Shown one piece after another: positions 40,065 to 49,483 of a stretch of 61,067 nucleotides of DNA; within the stretch, counting starts at the first letter, position 1, and every line of letters starts with the position of its first letter. Origin of the DNA: DAOUTY01 sp964453665 (GTDB taxonomy: Bacteria > Chloroflexota > Dehalococcoidia > SZUA-161); contig CAYVQT010000011.1 in assembly GCA_964453665.1 (NCBI GenBank), positions 1 through 61,067 of the forward strand, read 5' to 3'. Made by a program: the position numbers and the translations under genes. The notes under the pieces were generated by a model that made no database searches, was not told the DNA's origin, and saw nothing but the letters and a program-made list of their open reading frames with translations.

Positions 40065-41573
40065 GTGGTAGAAGAAACAAGGGAATGCAAAGATAAAGGG
40101 GCCAGATTTAACCTTGCTCCTGCCTGTTCAGTGCAAGAATGGCAAGCTGTATTAAAAAACTTCATGGAGGCCTCTATAGACGGCTTCATTTTATTTGACA
40201 AGAGCCTGGACCTGGTAGCGATGAATCCGGCAGCGAAGAGACTGGTTGGATTGTCGAAAGAAACAGCGAGGGACGGTATAGGTCGGAACATACAGGAGCT
40301 CATACCCGGCATTAAAGAGACAGGCAGATACGATAAATATCTGAATGTTATTAAATCGGGTGAGCCCTTCATGACCGATGACATTGTTACCCATACAAAG
40401 TTAGGGGATACACACCTTAGTATCAAGGCTTTCAAGGCGGGAAATGGACTGGGGATAATAGCAAGTGACATCACCGAGCGAAAGCGGACGGAGAAGGCGC
40501 TGCGAGAAAGCGAGGAGTTCGGTTATAATCTGCTGAAAAATTCGCCTATCTCAGTACTTGTTATCAATCCCGATACGTCAATAAGGTATGTTAATACTGC
40601 TCTGGAAAGATTAACTGGTTTCTCCTCAGCGGAGATTATTGGAACTAAAGCCCCCTATCCTTGGTGGACTGAGGAAGACAAGGTGCAAACTTATAATAAT
40701 TTGAAGCAAGCTATGCGACACGGTGCCAGCAGAATGAGAGAAACCTTTCATAAAAAGAGTGGGGAGCGTTTTTGGGTTGAGATTACCTCTTTACCGGCAA
40801 GAAGCAATGGCAAGTTAAAGTACTATCTGGCAAGCTGGGTTGACATTACCGAGCGCAAGATAGCAGAGGAGGTGATGCAGGAAAGGGTATCTGTGGCTGA
40901 GCGGCTGGCTTCCCTGGGGCAGTTCTCAGGAAATGTCTCCCACGAGCTAAGAAACTCTCTTGCCATAATAGGCAGTTCGGTGTACTACCTCGAGACAAAG
41001 CTAAAAGATACAAATGGTAAGGTGCAGCAGCACTTGGAGCGGATAAAGTCTGCTGTAGACGGTGCTACAAACATAATTGAGAGCCTGCTTAACCTTACTC
41101 GAATGCAGTTACCACAGATGACTGGGCTTGATCTCAGGGACATTGTATCAGGGGCGATTGCTGGGGTGGAAGCGCCGACGAGAATCAGTATAAAAAAGGA
41201 ATTTCCAGAGCAGGTAGTGGGGATAAAGGGTGACTCAGAGCAACTCCGGATGGCGTTTGGGAATATAGTGAGAAATGCTGTGGAGGCTATGGGGAGTAGA
41301 GGGACATTGACGGTGATAATTACTGTAGTTGCTGATGGAGGGGCTAATTTATATTTTATTGATAACGGGCCTGGAATCGCTCATGAGAATTTGGGAAGGG
41401 TTTTTGAGCCGCTGTATAGCGCTAAATCTGGGGGGATTGGCCTTGGCCTGTCGATAGCAAAAATGGTTGTTGAGAGGCATGGTGGGACAATCAAGGCTGA
41501 ATCAAAGTCAGGTGGGGGGACTGCCATCGTAGTCTGGCTTCCGGTGCATGTAGGCGAAGGCAATGAGGAGTAA
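40065..41573 (+). CDS. PAS-PAS sensor histidine kinase
   Basis: A 502-residue soluble kinase with no membrane span. Two PAS domains are visible (about 25-140, ending DITERKRTEKAL, and 150-268, ending DITERKIAEE). The dimerisation helix has phospho-acceptor H293 in GNVSHELRNSLAII. The catalytic domain has the N box NIVRNAVEAM, G1 FIDNGPGIAHENLGRVFEPL and G2 GIGLGLSIAKMVV. The GTG start has TGGAGG eight bases upstream. It is three bases from the double-receiver gene and likely phosphorylates it and the OmpR-type regulator. Confidence 0.92.
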   Translation: MVEETRECKDKGARFNLAPACSVQEWQAVLKNFMEASIDGFILFDKSLDLVAMNPAAKRLVGLSKETARDGIGRNIQELIPGIKETGRYDKYLNVIKSGEPFMTDDIVTHTKLGDTHLSIKAFKAGNGLGIIASDITERKRTEKALRESEEFGYNLLKNSPISVLVINPDTSIRYVNTALERLTGFSSAEIIGTKAPYPWWTEEDKVQTYNNLKQAMRHGASRMRETFHKKSGERFWVEITSLPARSNGKLKYYLASWVDITERKIAEEVMQERVSVAERLASLGQFSGNVSHELRNSLAIIGSSVYYLETKLKDTNGKVQQHLERIKSAVDGATNIIESLLNLTRMQLPQMTGLDLRDIVSGAIAGVEAPTRISIKKEFPEQVVGIKGDSEQLRMAFGNIVRNAVEAMGSRGTLTVIITVVADGGANLYFIDNGPGIAHENLGRVFEPLYSAKSGGIGLGLSIAKMVVERHGGTIKAESKSGGGTAIVVWLPVHVGEGNEE

Positions 41574-41576
41574 GCG

Positions 41577-42326
41577 ATGTCGGAAAAGATGAAAATATTG
41601 GTTGTTGATGATAACGAAGAGTTCTGTCAGAACGTTAGGGATATTGTGGAACTGAGGAGCTACGAGGTATCGATAGCGTACGATGGATACCAGGCGCTTG
41701 AAATGGTGGAGAATAATGGGTTTGATGTGGTGCTGATGGATGTGAGGATGCCTGTGATGGACGGGGTGACAACCTTCGGGAAGATCAAACAGATTGCGCC
41801 GCAGATCCCGGTGGTAATGGTAACAGCGTATGCCATGGAGCAGTTAGTCGGGGAGGTTCTGAGGGAAGGGGCATTTGGTTTTCTTAAGAAGCCACTGGAC
41901 TTCGAGCGGCTTTTTGGGATTTTTGAGAATGCCGTTTATAAAGGCACGTTGGTGCTGGTAGTGGACGGCGAGCGGGAGCTATGCACCAGCTTAGAACAGG
42001 CGCTTGGATGTAGGGGACATAAGGTAGTAGTAGCAAGTGACGAATATGAAGCGATAGACAGTGTGTGGGAGAGTGCCTTTGACGTAGTGCTAGTTGATAC
42101 TGAGTCAACTGATGTTAATCGCCTCGATGCTTGCCAGACGATACAAGATATCCGACCTGAAATAGTAATAATAATTCTTAATGAATCAGGGAATGATTTA
42201 AACAGGCCGGTGAAAAACGTGATTGAAGGCCGCAAATTTACCTGTTTGGAAAAGCCTATAGATATGGAAGAGTTAGTTGTACTGGTGGAGAAAATTACGG
42301 AAAAAAAGGCAGGGGAAATTGTCTAG
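41577..42326 (+). CDS. Tandem double receiver-domain protein
   Basis: A 249-residue protein with two CheY-like receivers and no output domain. The first (residues 4-120) is intact: DD at 11-12, D55 in VVLMDVRMPVMDG, T83 and KKP at 104-106. The second (124-245) keeps an Asp at 174 (VVLVDTES) and EKP, but the first acidic pair is VVDGE and the Thr position is altered, so it is probably degenerate. It may act as a phosphate sink or relay between the kinase and the next HD-GYP protein. GAGGAG precedes the ATG. Confidence 0.9.
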   Translation: MSEKMKILVVDDNEEFCQNVRDIVELRSYEVSIAYDGYQALEMVENNGFDVVLMDVRMPVMDGVTTFGKIKQIAPQIPVVMVTAYAMEQLVGEVLREGAFGFLKKPLDFERLFGIFENAVYKGTLVLVVDGERELCTSLEQALGCRGHKVVVASDEYEAIDSVWESAFDVVLVDTESTDVNRLDACQTIQDIRPEIVIIILNESGNDLNRPVKNVIEGRKFTCLEKPIDMEELVVLVEKITEKKAGEIV

Positions 42327-42330
42327 AAGC

Positions 42331-43716
42331 ATGATTAGTAACCAGAGGGTGGTGAAAAAGGAGAAGGGGCTAATAGAACGAAGGTGCACCATACTCGTTG
42401 TAGAAGATGATGAGAATCTGGCTCTAAACTTGAGGGACACTCTGGAGGAGCAGGGATATAGCGTTGAGATTGCTGGCAATGGACAAACTGCCGTTACGCT
42501 GTGTTCGGGTAAAAAGGTTGACCTGGCTCTTATAGATATAAAGCTGCCGGATGTACAGGGTATAGAACTGATAGAGAAGTTAAACGGAATATCACCCTCA
42601 ACCGAGTATATCGTCGTTACTGGCCATCCTTCGCTGGAAACCGCTGTTGCAGCCGTGGGCAAAGAGAGGATAATAGCCTATGAGACGAAGCCGTTTGATC
42701 TGGGGCGTTTTACATCGCTTATAAGACAGTTCACTGAGCGCAGGCGAGTGGAGAGACAACTGGAATTGGAGGCGCAGCTTCTGGATAGTGCTACCGATTC
42801 CATCTTTATGTATGATCTTGAGGGGAAGTTCCACTATCTGAATATGGCGGCATATAGTTCGCGGGGATATAGCAGGGATGAATTAATGGGGATGAACATT
42901 TATGACCTGGAGTCTCCAGCATATAAGAAGATGGTTCGCAAGCGGAATAGGGAATTGATAAAAAGAGGCGTAACAATTTTCGAATCGGCGCACGTTTGTA
43001 AAGATAAGTCATTAATGCCCGTGGAAATAAAATCACGAATTGTAAAATCAAACGGTGAAAAACTTGTCCTCAGCGTCGCCAGAGACATCACAGAACGAAA
43101 GCGGGGGCAGGAGGAGCTTGAACGCAGTTACCAAAAGTTGCAACGAGCTATGGAAGGAACTACCCTTGCTTTCGAGTTGGCTACCGAAATGAGAGACCCC
43201 TACACCTCAGGTCATCAGCGACGGGTGACAAAGCTTGCATGCGCTATCGCTGTCGAGATGGGCATTTCGAAGGAGAGGATCGAAGGCCTCCATATGGCTG
43301 GCTCTATTCACGATGTGGGGAAAATGTATGTACCATCTGAGATCCTCAGCAAACCGGGTCAGCTTACTGACGCTGAATTCAGCCTGATCAAGGTTCATCC
43401 CCAGGCTGGGCACGATATATTGAAAGCGGCCGAAGCACCCTGGCCGGTTGATGAGATAGTGCTGCAACATCACGAACGGATGGATGGTTCCGGATACCCA
43501 TGCGGTCTAAGTGGTGAAAATATTCTGCTGGAAGCAAGGATTCTGGCTATAGCAGATGTAGTTGAAGCCATGTCTTCTCACCGACCCTACCGACCCGGTT
43601 TCCCGGTGGATACGGCTCTTCTCGAAATAACGCAGAAAAAAGGTATACTATACGATTGTGATGCTGTAAATGCCTGTATGAGCCTTTTCACTGAGAAGGG
43701 GTATCAGTTGGATTGA
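42331..43716 (+). CDS. REC-PAS-HD-GYP response regulator, predicted c-di-GMP phosphodiesterase
   Basis: A 461-residue effector. The receiver domain has VVEDDE and D69 (LALIDIKLPDVQG). A PAS domain follows (about 145-255, LLDSATDSIFMYDLEGKFHY and DITERKR). The HD-GYP domain has HDVGK at 327-331 and HHERMDGSGYP at 380-390, so c-di-GMP hydrolysis is likely. I take the ATG at 42331; in-frame upstream codons overlap the previous gene and no start has a good ribosome site. With the GGDEF/HD-GYP protein at 12658 this gives two c-di-GMP enzymes near the pilus genes. Confidence 0.9.
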   Translation: MISNQRVVKKEKGLIERRCTILVVEDDENLALNLRDTLEEQGYSVEIAGNGQTAVTLCSGKKVDLALIDIKLPDVQGIELIEKLNGISPSTEYIVVTGHPSLETAVAAVGKERIIAYETKPFDLGRFTSLIRQFTERRRVERQLELEAQLLDSATDSIFMYDLEGKFHYLNMAAYSSRGYSRDELMGMNIYDLESPAYKKMVRKRNRELIKRGVTIFESAHVCKDKSLMPVEIKSRIVKSNGEKLVLSVARDITERKRGQEELERSYQKLQRAMEGTTLAFELATEMRDPYTSGHQRRVTKLACAIAVEMGISKERIEGLHMAGSIHDVGKMYVPSEILSKPGQLTDAEFSLIKVHPQAGHDILKAAEAPWPVDEIVLQHHERMDGSGYPCGLSGENILLEARILAIADVVEAMSSHRPYRPGFPVDTALLEITQKKGILYDCDAVNACMSLFTEKGYQLD

Positions 43717-44045
43717 AGGACATAGCCTTAGCGTATAGTACGGATAGTCAGGCCTCTTAACCTTCCGGAAACTCACCTTTTTTGATAAAACCTTTCCGGT
43801 GCTGCTTGTATGCGACTAAACATGTGCTAATTCTTTATTCTTGAAGCTGATGTCGCTATCTGAATTACTGGTGTGATAGAATATTAACAAGCTTTGCCAG
43901 AAGTCTATTGCACCACGGATTGTGCTTATTATATTGATGAAGTATATGAACTTAGGTAGTGTATGTCCCTTGGATGCCTTTTTTTAATATGCTTAACCTG
44001 CTGATAAGTTCGATGACCAGGTTTTGATAAATGGATAAGGATGAC
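43717..44045. other. 329-base intergenic region
   Basis: AT-rich; no gene, repeat or clear promoter seen apart from the GGATAAGG ribosome site (44033-44040) of the next gene. Confidence 0.5.
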
Positions 44046-44708
44046 ATGGAATTCACCGGAGAGCGTGTGGTGCCGGGTAGAACACCTCCGGAAATATACA
44101 AGGAGCATATCGATAGGTACGTTTTTGCAGCGAGGATGACTGTGGATAGGGATGTTCTGGACGTGGCATGCGGTACAGGCTATGGAGTGGGTTATATGGT
44201 AGATGGGGGGGCGGGCATGGTGACAGGGGCTGATGTATCTATGAAGGCAGTTAACTATGGACGTAGTTGGTTTGGCGATAGCGGAAGAGCAAACTTCGTG
44301 TGTGCTGATGGCATCAGGTTGCCTTTCGCTGATCGTTCCTTTGATGTCGTTGTCTCTTTCGAGACATTGGAACACATCAGGGCGTATCGGAAGTTTATGG
44401 CCGAGTGCAAGAGGGTGTTAAAGGACGGCGGTATACTGATTTGCTCGACACCAAATAGAAGAATTTTTTCTCCCGATGTGGCAAGGCCACCGAATCCCTT
44501 TCACGTCAAAGAATTCTGGCCGGAGGAATACTACAGTTTGCTCCGCAGGTTTTATGACGACATCGACTTCTACGGACAGTGTGATGTAAACCTTTCAGAT
44601 AATTATGTGGAGCGGCACAACGGGGTGCACGAGTTTAGAGATGATGAGCACGTATCATCGGGATACATAATTGCTGTGGCTAGAAAGAGAGTCAAGGGTC
44701 GTATTTAG
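44046..44708 (+). CDS. Class I SAM-dependent methyltransferase, glycan-associated type
   Basis: A 220-residue methyltransferase. It opens with EFTGERVVPG, the typical start of methyltransferases found in surface-polysaccharide clusters. SAM motif I is VLDVACGTGYGVGYMV, followed by VTGADVSMKAV and FDVVVSFETLEHI. I chose the ATG at 44046 with GGATAAGG five bases upstream; an ATG at 44031 is in frame. It abuts the glycosyltransferase gene, so a sugar or glycolipid acceptor is likely. Confidence 0.83.
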   Translation: MEFTGERVVPGRTPPEIYKEHIDRYVFAARMTVDRDVLDVACGTGYGVGYMVDGGAGMVTGADVSMKAVNYGRSWFGDSGRANFVCADGIRLPFADRSFDVVVSFETLEHIRAYRKFMAECKRVLKDGGILICSTPNRRIFSPDVARPPNPFHVKEFWPEEYYSLLRRFYDDIDFYGQCDVNLSDNYVERHNGVHEFRDDEHVSSGYIIAVARKRVKGRI

Positions 44709-45647
44709 ATGTCATCGCCCAAGGTCTCAATTGTACTAGTAAACTGGAATAACTTCAGTGACTGTGCTGAATGCCTGGAGTCCCTCGCTAAATGCCACTA
44801 TCCTAATTTTGAAGTTACGGTGGTTGACAATGGTTCGGATGGCAATGATGCTGAACTCCTCGGGGAGAGGTTTGGTGACAGTGTACGGTTAATCGAGAAT
44901 GAAAAAAACTGGGGGTTTGCCAAAGGATGCAACATAGGGATAAATGACGCCCTGGGTCGCGGAGCTGACTATGTCGTATTGTTGAACAATGATACTGTGG
45001 TTACCCCCGATTTCCTCGATGAAATGGTTAATATAGCCCAGAGTGATGAAAGGATAGGGATTGCGGGCGGTAAGATATACTGCTATGAATTCCCTGAATT
45101 AATTTGGTTTGCTGGCGGCACCTTGGACTATAAAACCGGTCGTACTCCAATTAGAGGGAGTGGGGAGGTGGATAGAGGTCAGTTTGACGAAATAGCGGAG
45201 GTTGACTGGGTCTGTTCCTGTTTCATGTTTGTACGTCGCGACGTGCTGGAGGACGTGGGTCTGCTTGATGAGAGATTTTTCTTTGGATGGGAGGATGCGG
45301 ACCTTTGTGTCAGGGCTGCCAGAGGCGGCTATAAAGTTGTACAGGTTCCTGGATCAAGCATCTGGCATAAAGGTTGGGGAGTTGACAAGAGGGAGAGGCT
45401 AAAGGGTCGGCCTTTGTATTATGCGACGAGGGGACATTTCATATTTATGGATAAGCATTTCACTAAAAAGCAGTTAGTTAGCTCCGGGCTGCATTTCGCT
45501 CTTAGGTTTCCCAGTATTGTTCGAGATTACTCTCGCATAACTGACCAGAAGAAGGCCCCGGTGTATATGCTGTGGGCTATATTTTGGTTCTTGCGGTCTA
45601 AGTGTAGAGAGATTGCAAGGCCATTATGGCCTTGCAATCATATCTGA
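44709..45647 (+). CDS. Family 2 glycosyltransferase, rhamnosyltransferase-like
   Basis: A 312-residue GT-A fold glycosyltransferase. It begins KVSIVLVNWNNFSDCAECLE and VVDNGSDGND, and has the acidic metal-binding region VLLNNDTVVTPDFLDEM, then the acceptor motif FFGWEDADLCVRAARGGYKV. This arrangement matches WbbL/rhamnosyltransferase-like enzymes acting on cell-envelope glycans. The ATG directly follows the methyltransferase stop. The C-terminal 20 residues overlap a perfect 13-bp hairpin. Confidence 0.85.
   Translation: MSSPKVSIVLVNWNNFSDCAECLESLAKCHYPNFEVTVVDNGSDGNDAELLGERFGDSVRLIENEKNWGFAKGCNIGINDALGRGADYVVLLNNDTVVTPDFLDEMVNIAQSDERIGIAGGKIYCYEFPELIWFAGGTLDYKTGRTPIRGSGEVDRGQFDEIAEVDWVCSCFMFVRRDVLEDVGLLDERFFFGWEDADLCVRAARGGYKVVQVPGSSIWHKGWGVDKRERLKGRPLYYATRGHFIFMDKHFTKKQLVSSGLHFALRFPSIVRDYSRITDQKKAPVYMLWAIFWFLRSKCREIARPLWPCNHI
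45611..45639. terminator. Perfect 13-bp hairpin at the end of the glycosyltransferase gene
   Basis: GATTGCAAGGCCA-TTA-TGGCCTTGCAATC lies inside the last codons, between two convergent genes. No T-run follows on either strand. It may act as a bidirectional transcript end or be a mobile palindrome. Confidence 0.5.
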
Positions 45648-45681
45648 AATCTAAAAGCTGAGAAGCTCAAGTGAAATACCT

Positions 45682-47700
45682 CTATTCGATTGCCTCAGCT
45701 ATTATCTCGGCTAGGTCCAGGGCTTTAAGTGATGATTCCACTTCGAGTGCTTTAATAGCGTCCTCGAACATCTGAATACAGAAGGGACAAGCTGAAGCTA
45801 GCACCTCGACATTTACTTTAATAGCCTCCTCGGTACGCATTTGATTCATGCGCTTTCCGATCTGTTCTTCCATCCACATCCTGCCGCCGCCGCCACCGCA
45901 GCAGAAACCCTGACTCTTTCGGTGTTCCATTTCTATTGGTGTTGCCCCTGTTACGCACTGGAGGATTTCACGCGGTGCATCATATATATCATTATACCTG
46001 CCGAGATAGCAGGAATCATGATAGGTGGCTCTTTTATCCAGGCTCCTGGTGAGGGTAATTTTACCCTGCTTGAGCAGGTCAGCGATAAATTCGGTGTGGT
46101 GCTGGACCTCAAAATACCCGCCGAATTGGGGATACTCGTTCTTGATTGTATTGTAGCAATGGGGGCAAGCGGTAACGATCTTCTTTACGCCATAGTTTTT
46201 AAAAGTTTCGATGTTCTGCTGGGCGAGCGTCTGGAAGAGATATTCATTACCGATTCTGCGAGCTGGCTCGCCACAGCAGCTTTCCTCGGTTCCCAGTATG
46301 CCGAAGTTGACACCTGCCGCTTTGAGAACCTTGGCGAAAGCTTTAGAAACCTTCATGTTCCTTTCTTCAAGAGCTGCCGTGCAGCCCACCCAGTAAAGCA
46401 CGTCTACATTGCTGTCGTCTGACAGTATTTTAATATCCATCCCGTCAGACCAGTCTGTCCTCGAAGACATAGTGCCCCGCCAGGGATGGCCTCTCTGCTC
46501 CATGCTTCTCAGAGCTCCCATCGCTGTCTCGGGGAATTGGGTTTGCTCGAGCACAAGATTACGCCGCATCTCGATTAGTTTATTAATTGGTTCGATAAAT
46601 ACCGGGCACTGTTCCTGACAGGCGCGGCAAGTGGTACAGGCCCAGATCTCGTCCTCTGTAATAACGTCGCCGATCATCTGCCGGCCATTGTCGGGTGGTT
46701 CTTTTATAGCTGTTGCGCTGAATAGACTGCCTTGCCGTTCTGTCAGGAGTGATTTCAGGTCCTGTACAATTTTCTTCGGTGAGAGAGGCTTTCCGCTGAG
46801 GTAAGCGGGGCAATTGTCCTGGCAGCGACCACAGCGCGTGCAAGAGTCCATGTCAAGCAGGTCTTTGAAGGTGAAGTCCTGAATATTGGCGGCACCGAAG
46901 GTTTCGGCTTCTTCCAGTTCTATTGGTCTGAGAGCTCCCTTGGGCATGGTCGATCTGAAAAATGCGTTAACAGGAGCGACGACGATATGTGTTAACTTCG
47001 GGAAATAAAGGGCTATGTAAAAAATGGTGCCGACGATAAGCAGTGAGTGGAACCACCAGAGGAACTGATACCAGCCGACAAGGTGGCTACCGCCTTCGAA
47101 GGCTTTGGCAAAGCCAAAACCAAGAAATGACCACTGTGCCCATTCGGTTGGGGCATCTGTAACCACGATACGAAGCCCCTCCAGAATGAAACCGGTGAGC
47201 ACAATAATGAAGATTAAAGCCAGTGCAATACCGTCGGCGGGAATGTTATCCAGACGATCAGGTTTCTGAATATATCTTCTGATGGCCACCATAATTACGC
47301 CGATAATGAGCATGACGCCACCAAGATCAGCCAGGAAGGAAATAGCCAGGTAGGTATTACCGTGCAGGAATTCGACGATATAGTGACTGATGACATCCAT
47401 TGCCGTTCCAAGCAGCAGAAGCAGAGCGCCGTAGAAGATCAGTGCGTGTATTATCCCGGGGTATAGATCCTTGAAGATGATCTTTCTATGGATAATGCCA
47501 TCGACAGTGGCGGCATATATAAAGGCCTTTGTTTTCTGCCAAAGGTCGGTGAATGTACCGTCTGGCAGCCCCAGTTTCCAGAGGCGTGAACGACGGTAGA
47601 AACTGAAAATAAGGAACGCTACAGAAAGAACGGCCAGAATGTAGATTATCCAGCCGTACTGTATGTCGAAGAATATCTCGCGATGTGCAATTTCGTGCAT
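45682..47700 (-). CDS. Membrane-bound heterodisulfide-reductase-like Fe-S oxidoreductase
   Basis: A 672-residue fusion of a haem-type membrane anchor with an HdrD-like body. Five membrane spans occupy residues 1-225 (for example YGWIIYILAVLSVAFLIF and WWFHSLLIVGTIFYIALYF), with His residues suited to haem b. Two [4Fe-4S] motifs follow (CTRCGRCQDNCP and CTTCRACQEQCP), then two CCG domains (ESCCGEP and GFCCGGGGG). Relatives pass electrons between electron-transfer flavoprotein and menaquinone during acyl-CoA oxidation, which fits the CoA-transferases in the window. I chose the ATG at 47700 because AAAGGAGGAACT is directly upstream; a longer frame starts at 47754. Confidence 0.88.
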   Translation of the reverse strand: MHEIAHREIFFDIQYGWIIYILAVLSVAFLIFSFYRRSRLWKLGLPDGTFTDLWQKTKAFIYAATVDGIIHRKIIFKDLYPGIIHALIFYGALLLLLGTAMDVISHYIVEFLHGNTYLAISFLADLGGVMLIIGVIMVAIRRYIQKPDRLDNIPADGIALALIFIIVLTGFILEGLRIVVTDAPTEWAQWSFLGFGFAKAFEGGSHLVGWYQFLWWFHSLLIVGTIFYIALYFPKLTHIVVAPVNAFFRSTMPKGALRPIELEEAETFGAANIQDFTFKDLLDMDSCTRCGRCQDNCPAYLSGKPLSPKKIVQDLKSLLTERQGSLFSATAIKEPPDNGRQMIGDVITEDEIWACTTCRACQEQCPVFIEPINKLIEMRRNLVLEQTQFPETAMGALRSMEQRGHPWRGTMSSRTDWSDGMDIKILSDDSNVDVLYWVGCTAALEERNMKVSKAFAKVLKAAGVNFGILGTEESCCGEPARRIGNEYLFQTLAQQNIETFKNYGVKKIVTACPHCYNTIKNEYPQFGGYFEVQHHTEFIADLLKQGKITLTRSLDKRATYHDSCYLGRYNDIYDAPREILQCVTGATPIEMEHRKSQGFCCGGGGGRMWMEEQIGKRMNQMRTEEAIKVNVEVLASACPFCIQMFEDAIKALEVESSLKALDLAEIIAEAIE

Positions 47701-47876
47701 AGTTCCTCCTTTGACAGCCATGTGAATTTTAGCATAAAGTTCTAGCTGTGCCAATACCCGAATGTGAAGTAAGCTGCTACGATAATATCGTGTGCTTGCG
47801 CCGTTAATGCTTTGTTGTTAGAATTGTGCGCAATTGGTAAATGTGAATTTTTATCGGATAAGCTGAAGCGTAGGAT

Positions 47877-48731
47877 ATGGGTACGGTTGCTGTTGTAACT
47901 GATAGTGTATCGTGTCTACCAAAACATTTAGTGGAGAAATACGCTATCAAAATAGTACCGATCAGTATTGTTATGAATGGCAGGGCCTATCGAGATAGTA
48001 TTGATATTACCCCTTCAGAGGTTTATGAGTTTGTAGCTAATAACAAGGATTTGCCTACCACGACATCACCGGCCCCGGGAGATTTCCTCGAGGCATATCG
48101 GGAGCTCAGCATAAATTTCAATGAGATAATTTGCGTCACCATCTGCTCGGATATAAGCATGATGTATGATTCGGCGATGCAGGCGAAACGGATGGCTGAA
48201 GAGGAAATACCTGAAGTTGCGATAAACATACTCGACTCTAAGACTGCTGGCGGGGCAGAGGGATTCATAGCCCTGGCGGCAGCCAGAGCTGCAGCCGAGG
48301 GAAAGAACCTGGCGCAGGTTACTGAAGAGGCGGAACAGGTGAAGACAAAGGTTAACATGATAGCTGTGCTTGAAACCCTGGAGTATCTAGCGAAGGCCGG
48401 TCGTATTCCAAAGATAGCCGCCTGGGGCAGCTCGATGCTGAAAATTAAACCTATATTGACCTTTTCTAAAGACGGGATAAGGATGCTGGAGAGGTCTAGG
48501 ACAAAACCAAGAGCAGTGCAGCGTTTGTTAGAGATAATGGAGGAGCGAACGAAAGGGAATCCGGTACATGTTAATCTGATGCACGCCAACGTGCCTGAGG
48601 AGGCAGAAAGACTGAAGGAGCAGATAGAATCAAGATTCGAGTGCGCAGAACTATACATAACAGACTTTGCTCCTACGATGGGCGTTCAGGCCGGGCCCGG
48701 TGTTATCGCTCTAGCATTTTACAGCGAGTGA
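47877..48731 (+). CDS. DegV family fatty-acid-binding protein
   Basis: A 284-residue DegV/FakB-like protein. It opens AVVTDSVSCLPKHLVEKYAI, has YRDSIDITPSEVYEFV, the TTTSPAPGDF loop, and the closing GVQAGPGVIALAF. FakB relatives hold a fatty acid for phosphorylation by FakA; no fakA gene is seen here. The next gene is PlsY-like, which would consume acyl phosphate, so a joint role in phospholipid synthesis is plausible. It is divergent from the Hdr-like gene. Confidence 0.9.
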   Translation: MGTVAVVTDSVSCLPKHLVEKYAIKIVPISIVMNGRAYRDSIDITPSEVYEFVANNKDLPTTTSPAPGDFLEAYRELSINFNEIICVTICSDISMMYDSAMQAKRMAEEEIPEVAINILDSKTAGGAEGFIALAAARAAAEGKNLAQVTEEAEQVKTKVNMIAVLETLEYLAKAGRIPKIAAWGSSMLKIKPILTFSKDGIRMLERSRTKPRAVQRLLEIMEERTKGNPVHVNLMHANVPEEAERLKEQIESRFECAELYITDFAPTMGVQAGPGVIALAFYSE

Positions 48732-48738
48732 GGTAGTT

Positions 48739-49422
48739 ATGTGGAATGAGTTTGTATTGATTCTGGGGGCTTATCTACTGGGCTCTATGCCCTTTATGTT
48801 CATCATGGGAAGACTTAAGGGAGTAGACCTTAGAGAGTATGAGGACATGCATATCGCACTTTGGCGGAATGTGGGGCGTGTACAGGGTTTTTTAGGGGTG
48901 ATGCTTGATTTCGCCAAGGGAGTAGTAGTCGTAATTGCTGCAAGGGAGGCGGGCTTTGAACCCGGATGGGTTGCCTTCGCCGGGGTAGCAACGGTGGCGG
49001 GACAGATGTGGCCTGTTTTTATGAAATTCGATGGGGAGAAGGGCAATAGTACGGGTATAGCTATGTCCGCTACGCTGGCTACAAAAGCAGCGCTTTTCGC
49101 CATGGTGCCGATGGCGGCAGGTTTTTTAATAAGGACAATACCCAGGTTCAGGAGGAAGGAGCAGTCGGTTAACGAAAGGCTGAAATTTGGTGGTCCTCCG
49201 AGCAATAGTCTGCCGGTAGGTATGGCTGCAGGCTTTGCAGTATTGCCTCTGGCTGCCTGGGGTGTGGGGCAGCCCTGGGAGGTGATTATAGCCTTAGTAG
49301 GCCTTTTCGTCCTTATCATAGTGAGAAGGGCAACTGCCGGTCTTAGCGAAGAACTGCGAAAGCCGTCGGGTAAAAAGGTTATGCTGTTAAATCGTATCCT
49401 ATATGACAGGAGCGAGCTCTAG
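48739..49422 (+). CDS. PlsY-like acyl-phosphate glycerol-3-phosphate acyltransferase homolog
   Basis: A 227-residue polytopic membrane protein of the PlsY family, which acylates glycerol 3-phosphate in phospholipid synthesis. The first motif is kept as LLGSMPFMFIMGRLKGVDLR and the third as GQMWPVFMKFDGEKGNSTGI. The second motif, normally SGNIGATN, reads DMHIALWRN, so this may be a divergent or non-canonical member. About six membrane spans are visible. It follows the DegV gene by seven bases, likely one operon. Confidence 0.78.
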   Translation: MWNEFVLILGAYLLGSMPFMFIMGRLKGVDLREYEDMHIALWRNVGRVQGFLGVMLDFAKGVVVVIAAREAGFEPGWVAFAGVATVAGQMWPVFMKFDGEKGNSTGIAMSATLATKAALFAMVPMAAGFLIRTIPRFRRKEQSVNERLKFGGPPSNSLPVGMAAGFAVLPLAAWGVGQPWEVIIALVGLFVLIIVRRATAGLSEELRKPSGKKVMLLNRILYDRSEL

Positions 49423-49483
49423 GCGGAGATATTCACCGCCAAATACCCTTTTCGTACCCGAAGAGGGGAGATATCATTGGATC

